A DNA stretch of 64,000 nucleotides from Kibdelosporangium philippinense. Lineage in GTDB: Bacteria > Actinomycetota > Actinomycetes > Mycobacteriales > Pseudonocardiaceae. The first letter of the stretch is position 1. Each line of letters begins with the position of its first letter. This document shows, one piece after another, positions 34,576 to 43,998 of the stretch. The DNA lies in assembly GCF_021390435.2 (NCBI RefSeq), contig NZ_JAJVCN010000002.1:2775570-2839569 (forward strand), given 5' to 3'. The notes under the pieces were generated by a model. That model did not search any database, was not told the DNA's origin, and saw only the letters and a program-made list of their open reading frames with translations. A program made the translations under genes and the position numbers.

Positions 34576-36290
34576 GTATTCATGGCGATCTTGATTCGGG
34601 CGCCGTGTCGGAACAGGGAAAAGTGCTCCTGAGCTGGGAAGATGAGGTTGCTAATGCCTGTTCTTACCTATGAAGCTCTGGAGCACTTTCGACGTGGATG
34701 TTACTGGGTGGTCGCGGGATCTGGCGGTAGAAGTCGGTGGGCGTGGCGTGGTCAGTCATGCCGGGACCGCGGCGGTGCGGTTGCTGGCCGACCGCACCGG
34801 GTTGACGGAAGGCTTGTCGCGGGCGATGGCGCGGCGTGGGTTCATGCCGGTGCATGACCGTGGCCGGGTGTTCGCCGACACCGCGGTGTTGATCGCTGAC
34901 GGCGGGCGGGTCCTGTCGGATCTGGCTGTCCTGCGCGATCAGGCCGAACTGTTCGGGCCGGTCGCCTCAGATCCGACGTTGTGGCGCACGTTGGACGCGG
35001 TCGGTCAGGTGCAGCGCAACAAGATCGCCCGTGTGCGTGCCCGGATCCGCGAGCATGTGTGGTCGTTGATCGAGCGACGGCACGGCCGGATTCCGCCGTC
35101 GCGGGTGGCCGACCGTGATCTGGGCACGACCGTGGTGGTCCGGTTGGATGGTTCGCTGGTGATCGCGCACTCGGACAAACAACTCGCCGCGGGAACCTAC
35201 AAGGGCAGCTTCGGTCATCATCCGCTGCTGGCCATGTGTGACAACACCGGCGAATCGCTGGCCCTGTTGCTGCGCACAGGAAGCGCCGGATCCAACACGA
35301 CAGCTGATCACCTCGAGGTCCTCGACGCCGCGATCGCCCAGATCCCGGCGAAACATCGAAGGAACCTTCTAGTCACCGTGGACGGCGCGGGCGCCTCCCA
35401 CGGTCTCATCAAGTACATCACCGCGCTGAACGCCAAGCCAGGCAGGCAGGCGCACTACAGCGTCGGCTGGGAACTCGGTGCGCGGGAACGAGCCGCGATC
35501 GGCCGTGTCCCCGCGAAGGCATGGCAGGCAGTGCTCGATCACCACGGCGATCCTCGGCCGCTGGACAAAGCCGGCGTGGTGGAACTGACCGCGCTACTAC
35601 GTCACCACCCCGACGGGGACCAACTGGAGAACTGGCCGGCCGATCTGCGGATCATCTGTCGTCGTGAGAAACCCCACCCCGGCGCACAGTTGTCCCTGTT
35701 CGAAGAAGCCGACGGCTGGCGCTACCAACTGGTGGCCACCAACACCCCGGGCAGCGGTTCGGGCGCCACCGTCCAGTTCCTGGAAGCCCGTCACCGCCCG
35801 CACGCCCGAGTCGAGGACCACGTCCGCTGCGGCAAGCAAACCGGCCTCGGTCACCTGCCCTCCACCAAGATCGAGATCAACCGGGCCTGGTGTCTGGCCG
35901 CCACCATCGCCATCGACCTGCTCGCCTGGCTGCGCCTGCTCTGCCTTGAGGGCACCCTCGCCAAAGCCGAACCCAAAACCCTGCGCTACCGGCTACTGCA
36001 CACCGCCGCCCGCATCGTCCGCGGCCAACGCAAACGCAAGATCAAAATCCCGGAAACCTGGCCCTGGGCCGACCCTCTCGCCGCCTGCCTCCGGGCAGCG
36101 CTGGCCCTGCCACCACCAACTCGATGACCCCTGTCCCTGCCCCTCGACCTGAAAGGCCCGCCCCCCAACCCGGCGCCCAGCCAACACCGGCGGCCGGGCT
36201 CGAACCCTGACCATCACCACACAGCAACCAACTCAAGATCAACATCCGAACCGGCACAGGCGGACACGTCACCCACGTGAATGATCAAGG
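34570..36290 (+). mobile_element. IS1380-family insertion sequence, 1,721 bp
   Basis: The ends are imperfect inverted repeats: CCCTGAGTATTCAT on the left and, read inward, CCTTGATCATTCAC on the right (11 of 14 match). A 4-bp target copy CTGG lies on each side (34566-34569 and 36291-36294). The transposase gene fills the middle. Length and duplication size fit the family. The 5' end of an apparently identical copy is at 63774 in the same orientation. Confidence 0.93.
34670..36127 (+). CDS. IS1380-family transposase
   Basis: A DDE transposase of 485 residues, the usual size for the family. The N-terminus VEVGGRGVVSHAG matches other members, as does the block RFDMPVHDRG-like region (here FMPVHDRG) followed by DTAVLIADGG. 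Acidic catalytic residues are likely in VVVRLDGSL, LLVTVDGAGA and the later Glu-rich part. The ATG at 34670 is chosen because the conserved region starts soon after; no strong ribosome site is seen. The frame is intact, so this copy could still move. Confidence 0.9.
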   Translation: MKLWSTFDVDVTGWSRDLAVEVGGRGVVSHAGTAAVRLLADRTGLTEGLSRAMARRGFMPVHDRGRVFADTAVLIADGGRVLSDLAVLRDQAELFGPVASDPTLWRTLDAVGQVQRNKIARVRARIREHVWSLIERRHGRIPPSRVADRDLGTTVVVRLDGSLVIAHSDKQLAAGTYKGSFGHHPLLAMCDNTGESLALLLRTGSAGSNTTADHLEVLDAAIAQIPAKHRRNLLVTVDGAGASHGLIKYITALNAKPGRQAHYSVGWELGARERAAIGRVPAKAWQAVLDHHGDPRPLDKAGVVELTALLRHHPDGDQLENWPADLRIICRREKPHPGAQLSLFEEADGWRYQLVATNTPGSGSGATVQFLEARHRPHARVEDHVRCGKQTGLGHLPSTKIEINRAWCLAATIAIDLLAWLRLLCLEGTLAKAEPKTLRYRLLHTAARIVRGQRKRKIKIPETWPWADPLAACLRAALALPPPTR

Positions 36291-36294
36291 CTGG

Positions 36295-38004
36295 ACCTTG
36301 CCGGGACAAGAGCCTTCGTTCTACCTGGAAATGCACGCCGTCACAGGGGCCGCCCGCGGCCAACTCGGAATGGTCACCTTGATCAACGGTGACGAACTTT
36401 TCATCGATGGCAGCACTGTCGCCGCGTTGATGTTCGAGACAGTCTCGTTCCGTCTTTTCAGCGGGCCGCTGCGATCGGTGGTGCTGCTGGTTTGTGATGC
36501 TGCGGCGCTGGGAATGGAAACCGGCCTGGCGTTCGACATCTGGGCCGCTATGCGGGTGCGCTATCCGGAGCTCGTGCTGTTCGCGTCCACCTCGGTGCTG
36601 GACACCTGGCATGTCGACCTCCATGGCAACGGGGCTCCTGCGACGGAGATCGAGCACGGCGGAAAATGGGTCGGGTTTGGTGCGCCCGCGGCGGGCGAGA
36701 ATCCGAGTCTGCACGACATCCTGGATCAGCTACGGGTGTGGCAGGGTAAAAACCCACAGCTGCGGGCGCACTACGCGGCGACGATCCCGTTGTTCGCCAT
36801 GACTGATCGTGTGGCCAAGGCTGTCGCCGTGATGGCCGGGCGGCTGCGGCACGATCGAGTGCTGGATTTGCTGTCGGCGCGGGAGATCCTTGAATCCGGC
36901 TTGGGCGACCCGGATCTGGTGAAGATCGCCGTGCTGCGAGTGCTGCGGGACACCCAGATGCTGCCGGAACCGGCGGAGGTGATCCTGGCTGAGCTGGACC
37001 CGGTCACGTCACAGCTCGATGAGTTCCACCTGCCTGCCAAGGCGTTGAGCATGCTTGAACTCGGGCAGCAGTACTGGGACGAGAACATGCGGGTACGCAC
37101 AACGGCCGGCTGGGCGGGTCCCGATCCCAGTCCGGGCATCCGCGACTACCTCGAACAGCATGGAGTGCTCGCCGCGCTGACGGAGGCTGGGTTCGACCAT
37201 CGGTCGTCCGCCCACCTGGTTGACATGGTCAACGACGAACTGGCTGTCCGTGGTATCCAAGCCGCACAGGCGTCCGCCGCGAACCTGGGAAGTGCCCTTG
37301 CGCTGTTGAGGCAGCACGGATTGCCTGGCCGGACAGACCTCGTCGGCCGGGTGTCGCGGATGCTGGCCGACGGGAATGGGAATGCCGCGACTGCCCACCT
37401 GACCACCGTGCGGACCAGCTTGTCTCATCACGGTGTTGACGACTCGGGCGCGCAGTGGTGGTTTGATGCGGGTCAGGTGCGGTGGCAAAGTGTTCGTGAC
37501 GGCAACGGTCCTATTGCGGTCACCTTCGTCCGGGATGGACAGTTGCGGCGGTTCCTCGATGAGGGTGGTGTCCCTGGAATCGAGGACGCGTCGATCTACG
37601 ACGCGTACACCGATGCGCGGGGCGTCGAGGTCACAGTCGAGGGCAAGCGGCTGAGCGTTTCCTTGCAGGTGTTCATGGATCTGCTCGTGCGATTGGGGCT
37701 GGTGACCAACGGCCGGGCCATGCTTCTCGCGTCCTACGCCGGGTTGGGCGATGTGGAAGACTTGTCCCGCACGGTCCGGACGCGGTTCCCGCGATTCGAG
37801 TTGTCGGCACCGCGGGGCAGGGTCGGCTTCGGCACGGTGGTCAACCGTGAGGGGCGCCGACGCCAGACGATCCGGGTACTCGACGGTGGCAGCTGGGTCA
37901 CTGTGGACATGCGGGGCCTGCACCGGTTCAGCGCCGGTGTGCTGCAGGAAGACGGTCCAGAGTGGACACCGCAAGCCGGGGCGTGGGCGGTGCGCGGCTC
38001 GTGA
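36295..38004 (+). pseudogene. 3' end of the giant gene, separated by IS1380 (modules A15 and B13)
   Basis: The frame continues the giant protein exactly: left residues SPW join right residues TLPGQ once the IS and one CTGG are removed. A15 has His (codon 36334, MHA) and Cys (codon 36493, LLVCDAA), spacing 53, residues 11537 and 11590 of the restored protein. B13 (about 37,410-38,000) is dead: Tyr at 37606 for His and Ser at 37732 for Cys. An ATG at 36277 inside the IS end opens the same frame but has no evident ribosome site, so expression is doubtful. The stop TGA overlaps the next GTG. Confidence 0.92.
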
Positions 38005-38272
38005 TCGCCGAACCGATCGTCGTGCATTCCTTGATCGACTGGGCCCGCGCAGGACGACGGGTGTCGTGCCTGCTCGTGTCACGTATTGCCGGCACAGATT
38101 GCCCGTTAGTACTGAGAAGTGGCAAGAAGTCGTCTCCGGTGAGCTTGTCGGGCCGCGTGTGGAGCACGATGGGGATCTGCTGTTCAATCCCGGCGCGTCA
38201 TACTGCCTATCGCCGGTTCGTTCGGCGGTGATCGACCAGCTGGCCACCCGGATAGGAGAAGAGAACTCATGA
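38001..38272 (+). pseudogene. SseB-like gene with a frameshift
   Basis: GTG at 38001 overlaps the giant gene's TGA (GTGA). The first frame reads about 35 residues, including VSCLLVSRIAGTD, and then drifts off. Near 38,100 the homology moves to another frame reading STEKWQEVVSGEL and DLLFNPGASYC to TGA at 38270. The same pattern (TENWxEV ... DLLLNPGAP) ends the next gene, so this is the C-terminal SseB-like fold. The 272-nt span is two over a multiple of three, consistent with one lost base. The stop overlaps the next ATG (ATGA). It probably worked with the giant protein as a small T7SS-linked partner. Confidence 0.65.
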
Positions 38273-38928
38273 CCTCAGCCAACCCGAGCCGTGAGGAGCA
38301 GATCCAGCAGATTGCTCAGCAGCTCACTGACCAGGGGTTTGTGAACCCCGAGGAGGCCAAGGATCAGTGGGTCTTCCTGATCGACCCAGGCTGGCAGCCG
38401 CTCGAGGATGAGGAGCCGGCTGAGGACAAAGCCGAGGCAGAGGAGCAGGCGGACGGAGAAGAGGAGCCTGCGGGGCCCGGTGTGCCGTTGACGGCGATCG
38501 TCGGTGGCTGGCTGGCTGGCGCCGACGGGTCGTTGAGCCGGTTCAACCCGAACCCGGACTACGAGCCGTCCACTCCGAACTCTCCGACCGATCCGGTCGA
38601 CGCGGCGCTGCGTCTGGTCACGCGGGGTGAGATGGACACCGACACGATGTTCTCCATCATGAAAGAGGCCGGGTACGCCGTCGCGCTCGACGAGAACGAC
38701 GCCCCGATCGTGGCGCCCGCGCCGGATGATGTGCCATCTCTGCTGGCCACCACGGCGCCTCTGCACCGCAAGCAGGTGCGCACCGAGAACTGGCGTGAGG
38801 TCGACGTTGACGAGCTGGTGGCGCTGCTCAACGAGCATGAGGTAGACCTGTTGCTCAACCCCGGGGCCCCGTGCTCCATGCGGCTCATCGGCTCGGTTCT
38901 GGCCGACAAGTTGGTGCAGACGGGCTGA
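38269..38928 (+). CDS. Type VII secretion-associated protein, SseB-like C-terminus
   Basis: A 219-residue acidic soluble protein. An N-terminal helix (SREEQIQQIAQQLTDQG) leads to WVFLIDPGW (about residues 38-46), then an Asp/Glu-rich spacer, IVGGWLAG and FNPNPDYEPS (about 85-105), and an SseB-like end with TENWREVD and LLLNPGAP. The middle blocks match what I know of actinobacterial proteins annotated as T7SS-associated. The ATG overlaps the previous stop, and GGAG lies 9-12 nt upstream. The overlap chain suggests co-translation with the giant protein. No membrane segment is seen. The biochemical role is unknown. Confidence 0.8.
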   Translation: MTSANPSREEQIQQIAQQLTDQGFVNPEEAKDQWVFLIDPGWQPLEDEEPAEDKAEAEEQADGEEEPAGPGVPLTAIVGGWLAGADGSLSRFNPNPDYEPSTPNSPTDPVDAALRLVTRGEMDTDTMFSIMKEAGYAVALDENDAPIVAPAPDDVPSLLATTAPLHRKQVRTENWREVDVDELVALLNEHEVDLLLNPGAPCSMRLIGSVLADKLVQTG

Positions 38929-39291
38929 TCAGTTCGACCGGGATCGAGCTCGGCTCCGTCTCGTCCTGGAATGTCTTGGTATCAAAGAGACGACGCTGGA
39001 CACTGATCAGCCGAGCAGGCCATACGGCTGCCGTGACACAACGGGCAACGGTAAGCGCGCTCGCGCGGAGAACGTTGCCACGTAACGAGATTACGTCGTT
39101 GGCTGGCAGTCTAGGGATGGTTCGTCCTGTCGCCTGGTGGTAACTGGCGTTGGTCGATGAATCCGACAATTTCAGGCTGGGCGTCACCCGTAGCGATGCG
39201 CGTTGTGCCGGAACGGGCAGACCTCATCGATGATGTGGCGGTCGTGACAGTGCCAAGCAAGGGCTTTGGCCCTCTGCAGAGAGGAACGAGG
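38929..39291 (+). other. Intergenic, no gene seen
   Basis: About 360 bases between the T7SS-associated gene and its paralogue. Reading frames are short and look random. A GAGGAACGAGG stretch directly before 39292 may be the paralogue's ribosome site. Confidence 0.5.
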
Positions 39292-39930
39292 ATGACCGCA
39301 GCAGGAGCAAGCCGTGAGGAGTAGATCCAGCAGATCGCCGATCAGCTCACCGAGCAGGGGTTCACCGGCGCGACGGAAGCCAGCGACCAGTGGGTGTTCT
39401 TGATCGACCCGGGCTGGCATCCTGCTGAGGATGCGGAAGCCGAGACGGACGTCGAAGACGGCGATGAGGCCGACGGCCCTGGTGTTCCGCTGGTGGCGAT
39501 CGTGGGTGGGTGGCTGGCGGGCGCGGACGGCACGTTGAGCCGGTTCAACCCGAATCCGGATTACGAGCCGTCCACTCCGAACTCTCCGACCGATCCGGTG
39601 GATGCGGCTCTTCGGCTTGTCACGCGGGGCGAGATGGACACCGATGTGATGTTCTCGATCATGCAGGAGTCGGGTTTCGCGGTCGCGCTCGAAGAAGACG
39701 GCACGCCGATCGTGGCGCCGTCACCCGACGACGTCCCGTGCCTGCTCGTGACCACCGCGCCGCTGCATCGGGCGTTGGTGCACACGGAGAACTGGCAGGA
39801 GGTCGATGCCGAGGAGTTGAGCGGGCTGCTGACCGAACACGATGTGGACCTGCTGCTCAACCCCGGCGCGGTGTGCTCGATGCGACTTATCGGTCAGGTA
39901 GTGACCGAGAATCTCGTGCAGACCGCCTGA
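39292..39930 (+). pseudogene. Paralogue of the T7SS-associated gene with an amber at codon 11
   Basis: ATG at 39292 begins MTAAGASREE and is followed by TAG at 39322, where the first copy has CAG. A single C-to-T change explains it. After the stop the frame continues as IQQIADQLTEQG, WVFLIDPGW, FNPNPDYEPS and LLLNPGAV to TGA at 39928-39930, close to the first copy along its whole length except for a shorter acidic spacer. Translation could restart downstream, but no good start with a ribosome site is near; suppression of the amber is another possibility. Confidence 0.85.
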
Positions 39931-40014
39931 CGGCTGCGTGAACGGTGCTGGCTCGGTTCGGGTGCGACCTTGGGGTTGCCCATCGCACGCCACAGGTATT
40001 GACCAGCCGTGGAA

Positions 40015-40056
40015 CCCCGGACCGGCGCCGGGGGAAGGTAGCCGCGCGGTCCGGGG
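40015..40056 (+). terminator. Hairpin after the T7SS-associated paralogue
   Basis: Perfect 10-bp arms CCCCGGACCG (40015-40024) and CGGTCCGGGG (40047-40056) around a 22-nt loop. There is no T-run, as is common in actinobacterial terminators. The rest of 39,931-40,350 shows nothing I can support. Confidence 0.45.
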
Positions 40057-40350
40057 CTCTTGGCCCGCGCCTGCCCTGTGAGCGGGTACGGGTCGAGGCT
40101 TGCTGTCATGTCGGGGGTGGACAGCAGCGCCTCACCGAGCAGCTGTGGAACCGTCATCTCGACGTGGGCGACAGCGGCCCGGGATCCGAGGCTTGGGTGT
40201 GTCCCGGCAGCCTCGGACTGTGTCCAGGCGTCCGCACGGGCGGCCTGGAACCTTTATCCTCTGCTCCCCCTCGGGAAGATAGGAAGTAGGAGCAGAGGAG
40301 CCTCGGTCCGACTTTCAGCAGGGCCTGAAGGAGGAAATCTTGTCGTCGAT

Positions 40351-40786
40351 TCACCATGGCAAGGTGGGCGCGTCTTGCCAGTCCTCGACCTTGAACACAT
40401 CGCCGGAGTAGTCGTAGTTCTTCTTTTCGAAGAAGCACATCGCCTTGCCGTGCACCCGGGCTTTGATCGACCCGGATTGCGATGACAGGAACCGCACTGC
40501 GTCGTACGAGTGATTGTCCATGTCGGGCGTGTACAGGTGATTTTTTGTAAACATGACGGCATACTTGATCGGGAGTTCATGCCACCCGTCAGACGCCACT
40601 GCTGTTCCCGCTGTACCTGGCAGAGGCCCAGATGCATACCGCGTCACCTTGGTCCGTCGGACAGTTGCCGTTGTTGAGGTTGTAGATCGTCGCCGAAGCC
40701 GGCGGTGCGAAAAGGAGCGACGCGGCGAGGGCCGCAACGGACAAAACAACCCCCTTCGCACTGCGCGAACGTAGCTTTCCCGTATA
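40351..40786 (-). pseudogene. Broken small secreted protein, peptidase-inhibitor-like
   Basis: Reading leftward, AGGAGG (about 40,789-40,795) is followed by a frame with a clear signal peptide (VVLSVAALAASLLFAPPASA) and a mature part with NGNCPTDQGDAVCIWASARY, the layout of actinobacterial I36-type or gamma-crystallin-like secreted proteins. No ATG or GTG lies at the expected place (ATA is found), and the frame stops at 40589-40591. A second frame then reads on with YAVMFTKNHLY and WQDAPTLPW to 40351. One lost start and one frameshift make this a decayed gene. The family call is tentative. Confidence 0.5.
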
Positions 40787-41139
40787 GCCCCTCCTGATAA
40801 GAAACGGTGAAAGGGATACGACCAGACGTCACGCGCGACGCCAAGGTACGCGCGGGCAGGAGTCGATGTATTTGCGGCTCGCCTGCGCTGTGCTTTTTGA
40901 CTTGGTATAGACAATTGCAAACCTTTGCGGCGCAAGACTGAACGGAATTCGCCACCGATATTCGATCCAGTTTGTACCGTTATCGATCTGTTGGTCTCGT
41001 TCATATACGGGAACATTGTGCGGCGGTGCATCGCCGATCGCTTTTTCGGCGTTATCATCGGCACAGGACAGGGCACGATGATCAGGTATCCGGACCGCGG
41101 CGCCGAGCAACTTCGCGGTCCAGACGACCGGATGGGCTC

Positions 41140-42255
41140 TCATCGGTCAAGGTGCCCGGTCACCGCGCAGAACTCCGCGAGGGCGGCGAGCTGGCTCTGG
41201 CTGGCGACTACCGCCCCGGTCCAGTTGACGGGAGTCAGGAACTCCTGTGGGGCCTGCGTGATCTCGGTTGTCGATGTGTTGAGCAGCCTGGCGTGCAGGC
41301 CCAGCAACCACGGCAGGCCAAGTCCGCTTCCGGCGAGCGCTACCAGTTGTCCGGCAAGGCCCGCTTGTGTCGCCGACGCGAAGTGCATGGCGCCCAGTGC
41401 GTATTCCCGTGCGGCCGCCACTTCGGCATCGTCGGGTGGCTGGTAGAGCAGCCTGGCCAGTCGTAGCGGGTTTCGTTCAGGACTTCCGCGGTGGCCTCGA
41501 GTGCCGCGTCGATCTCGACCACCACGCTGCCTGTGTCGGCGTGCAGCTCGATGTACGAGTTGGCGTGGTATGTGTGCGGTTTGCCTGCGCCGTAGAGGTT
41601 CGCGGTCAGCCTGGACGCGAAGTAGCCGCCAAGGACCAGGTTGGCCAGTACGACCGCAGGGTACTTCGGGTGTGTCCGTCCTACGGCTTGCGCGGAAAGG
41701 CGGATCTGGGAGTCTTGTGCGTCCTCATTGGACACCAACAGCAGCGGGCCGCCGGTGATCACGGGCAACGACGTGAGTTGCTTCGCGGTTGTCAGGGAGG
41801 TCCAGTCGCGCAATGCCGTGCTTGCTTGGCTTACCGCGTCGTCCACGTTGATGTCGCCGACGAGTACCAAGGTGGCCCCGCGCGGTACGACCGCGGTTTT
41901 GTGCAGGTCACGTAGATCCTTCGGATTGATGGGCGGCGATCTCGTCCGCTGTGGACATTTCCTCGGCGGCCGGGTGCTTGCCGAACCTCTGCCTTTGCAA
42001 AGCACGGCGGGCGATCACGGCCGCGTCTCGTTGCAGCATCCGGAGTTGGGCGGTCAGCACACGGCGTTCGTCCAGTACGCAATCGCCGACGAATTCCGCT
42101 GACGTGAGCGTGTGCGCGATCGTTTCCAGCAGCACGCTCAGGCCGGACGTGAGTACCTGGCCGCTGATCAGCAGTCGTTCCGGGGTCACCTCTGCCGCAA
42201 GGGATCCGCCGACGCTCGCCAACGTTGTGGGTGCCGACAATGGTGTCCACTACGA
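41140..42255 (-). pseudogene. M16 (insulinase-like) zinc peptidase remnant, three frames
   Basis: Frame one (42240-41908) reads an M16-type helix region with LQRDAAVIARRALQRQRFG. Frame two (about 41930-41465) reads GATLVLVGDINVDDAVSQA and VLANLVLGGYFASRL, typical of the second half of an M16 domain. Frame three (41465-41140) reads REYALGAMHFAS to the stop. Two frameshifts therefore break it. The N-terminal zinc-binding HxxEH part is absent, lost at the junction with an IS21 fragment near 42,250. Actinobacterial M16 proteins often come as paired inactive/active genes; only this half is here. Confidence 0.75.
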
Positions 42256-42519
42256 CAACGTCATGTGGAACGAGTAGACCTTCGCAATGCCGCGATGGGC
42301 CAGGATCGCGCCCTCATCGCCCCAGTCGACCTGGGCCTGCAGACCGGCGAACACCTCGAACCGGCGGTGCAACCCCGCCAACTCGTCCGGCCCGATCCCC
42401 AGCTCGCCGGCGATCCGCGGCCGAGCCTGCTGCAGATACATCTTCACCCGCTGGTAATGCCCAGAAAACCCATATTCTCTGAACTTGATCAGAAGGTCTG
42501 TTGATCGTCACGATGTCGT

Positions 42520-43998
42520 TCAGGAATCTCTTGTGAGGGAAGGGATTCCGAGGTCGACGGTCCCGGTGTTGCGGGAGTGTTTGTCGATCTGGGCGAGTTT
42601 GTCTTCAGCCCCGGCGAGGCTGATTTGGAGTCCTTCGACTTCGCCGAGCCAGCCTTCGCGTTTGGCCTCGATAATGCGGGCTTCGGCCAGCAGCGCCGCC
42701 GCGTTCTTGCGCCGCTGATCGACGGTGCGCACCAGCACCGGCAGGACAGGAAGCCGTTCGCGGGTCCGGGCGTCCATCCGGGACTTGCGGCGACGTTTGT
42801 CCTTGCTGCGCTTGACTTCCTCGCCGCCGACCGGGCAGGGCACGACCCAGCGGCTCCAGCGTGCTGGATCGTCCACCGCCCAGTGGGCCAGGTCGAGATA
42901 GAAGGCCCGGACCGGGGTCAGACACTCGCGGTAGTTGACACGCGGGGCGGACACCTCGACCAGTTGGCCGCCCGTGTTGCGGACGGTTCTCGTGGTGGTG
43001 CGCAGCCGCTGCTTCCACGCGTCGGCGACCTCGACGGGCAGATGCAGGCTGTCGATGCCCGGATGGTACCGCTCAAGGTCGGCCCAGAACCGCCCAGCCA
43101 GCATGCTCGATAGTGAGTCGAGGCTGGTGTAGTCCAACGCGGGCTGCCGCTCCCGCAGATATTCCACCAACAGGTCACGGATGGGGCGGCAGGTCAATTC
43201 GTAGCGGTCGACCAGTTCCTCGGGGGTGCGCTGGCCGCTGCTGCGCAACTCACGCAAACTCGTTGGCGCGTGGTCGCCGAACGCGCCCAGCGTGTGCAGC
43301 ATCCGATAGAACAGGTGCGTGTCACCCGCCGACTTGGGATAGATGGCGGCCTCGGTGTCCAGCAACTCCAGGGCATCCCCGGTGGTGATCTGGCTCAACG
43401 TTCCACCTTTGGCCGCGAGGATCAGCGCGGCGCGGTAGACGGTTCGGCTGGTGGCCGGCGCGGACACGCTCCGGTCAGCGTCACACAACCGACGCAGCCC
43501 GGCGAAGCCCTCCGGATCCCGGCACTGCGACATGCCAGCGGCCAGGGAACCCCGGCGGGTGGCGCTGGTGAGCAGCCAGGCCAACGAAGGGCGGACGATG
43601 TCGGCGCTGATCGCCACCAGTACCGCGCCCGACACCGCGCCCAGCCTCCATTCGGTCCGATGACCGCGGTCGCGGAGCCATCGTGCCGGGATCTGCCGCC
43701 AGGACTTCCCTGCCGTGTCCGCGCCGCTGGCCAGCCATCGGTCCTGCCAGGTGTCGCCGGGTTGGCTTTCCAACCATTCCAACAGAAGGATCAGCCCGTT
43801 CTTGCGGCAGTACTGGCTGTTGGGGTTGTCCAGCACGAACGGTGGCTGGGACAACCGCGCCCAGACCTCCTGCCGGCTCCGCCGCGTGGCCGGCCAGTCC
43901 GTGCCCGCAGGACGGGCGGGAGGCATCGTGCGGTCCGGCCTTGGCCGTGCTGCGGACGGCACAGCCGCGTTCGAGCCCTCGACGACGCTGTTGGTCAC
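42520..43998 (-). CDS. TnpB/TnpC-like fusion of the element, probably deleted
   Basis: 492 residues from GTG at 43998. The N-terminal and middle parts (CRKNGLILLLEWLESQPG, RSKDKRRRKSRMDARTRERL) resemble the second gene of actinobacterial integrase triads. The expected recombinase core with R..HxxR..Y is not present. The last ~50 residues (GWLGEVEGLQISLAGAEDKL) look like the end of the small third gene of such triads. I infer an in-frame deletion that joined gene two to gene three. Function is probably lost. Confidence 0.55.
   Translation of the reverse strand: MTNSVVEGSNAAVPSAARPRPDRTMPPARPAGTDWPATRRSRQEVWARLSQPPFVLDNPNSQYCRKNGLILLLEWLESQPGDTWQDRWLASGADTAGKSWRQIPARWLRDRGHRTEWRLGAVSGAVLVAISADIVRPSLAWLLTSATRRGSLAAGMSQCRDPEGFAGLRRLCDADRSVSAPATSRTVYRAALILAAKGGTLSQITTGDALELLDTEAAIYPKSAGDTHLFYRMLHTLGAFGDHAPTSLRELRSSGQRTPEELVDRYELTCRPIRDLLVEYLRERQPALDYTSLDSLSSMLAGRFWADLERYHPGIDSLHLPVEVADAWKQRLRTTTRTVRNTGGQLVEVSAPRVNYRECLTPVRAFYLDLAHWAVDDPARWSRWVVPCPVGGEEVKRSKDKRRRKSRMDARTRERLPVLPVLVRTVDQRRKNAAALLAEARIIEAKREGWLGEVEGLQISLAGAEDKLAQIDKHSRNTGTVDLGIPSLTRDS

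Noticed and set aside
36150..36205. GC-rich fold near the right end of IS1380 as a terminator
   Set aside because: The stem needs a bulge and there is no T-run; not strong enough to list.
38871..39143. Plus-strand 90-residue frame after the T7SS-associated gene
   Set aside because: It overlaps the real gene's end, has no ribosome site and no recognisable motif.
39184..39420. Minus-strand frame with CHDRHIIDEVCPFRH as a possible zinc finger
   Set aside because: It overlaps the amber-stopped paralogue and has no support beyond a chance Cys/His spacing.
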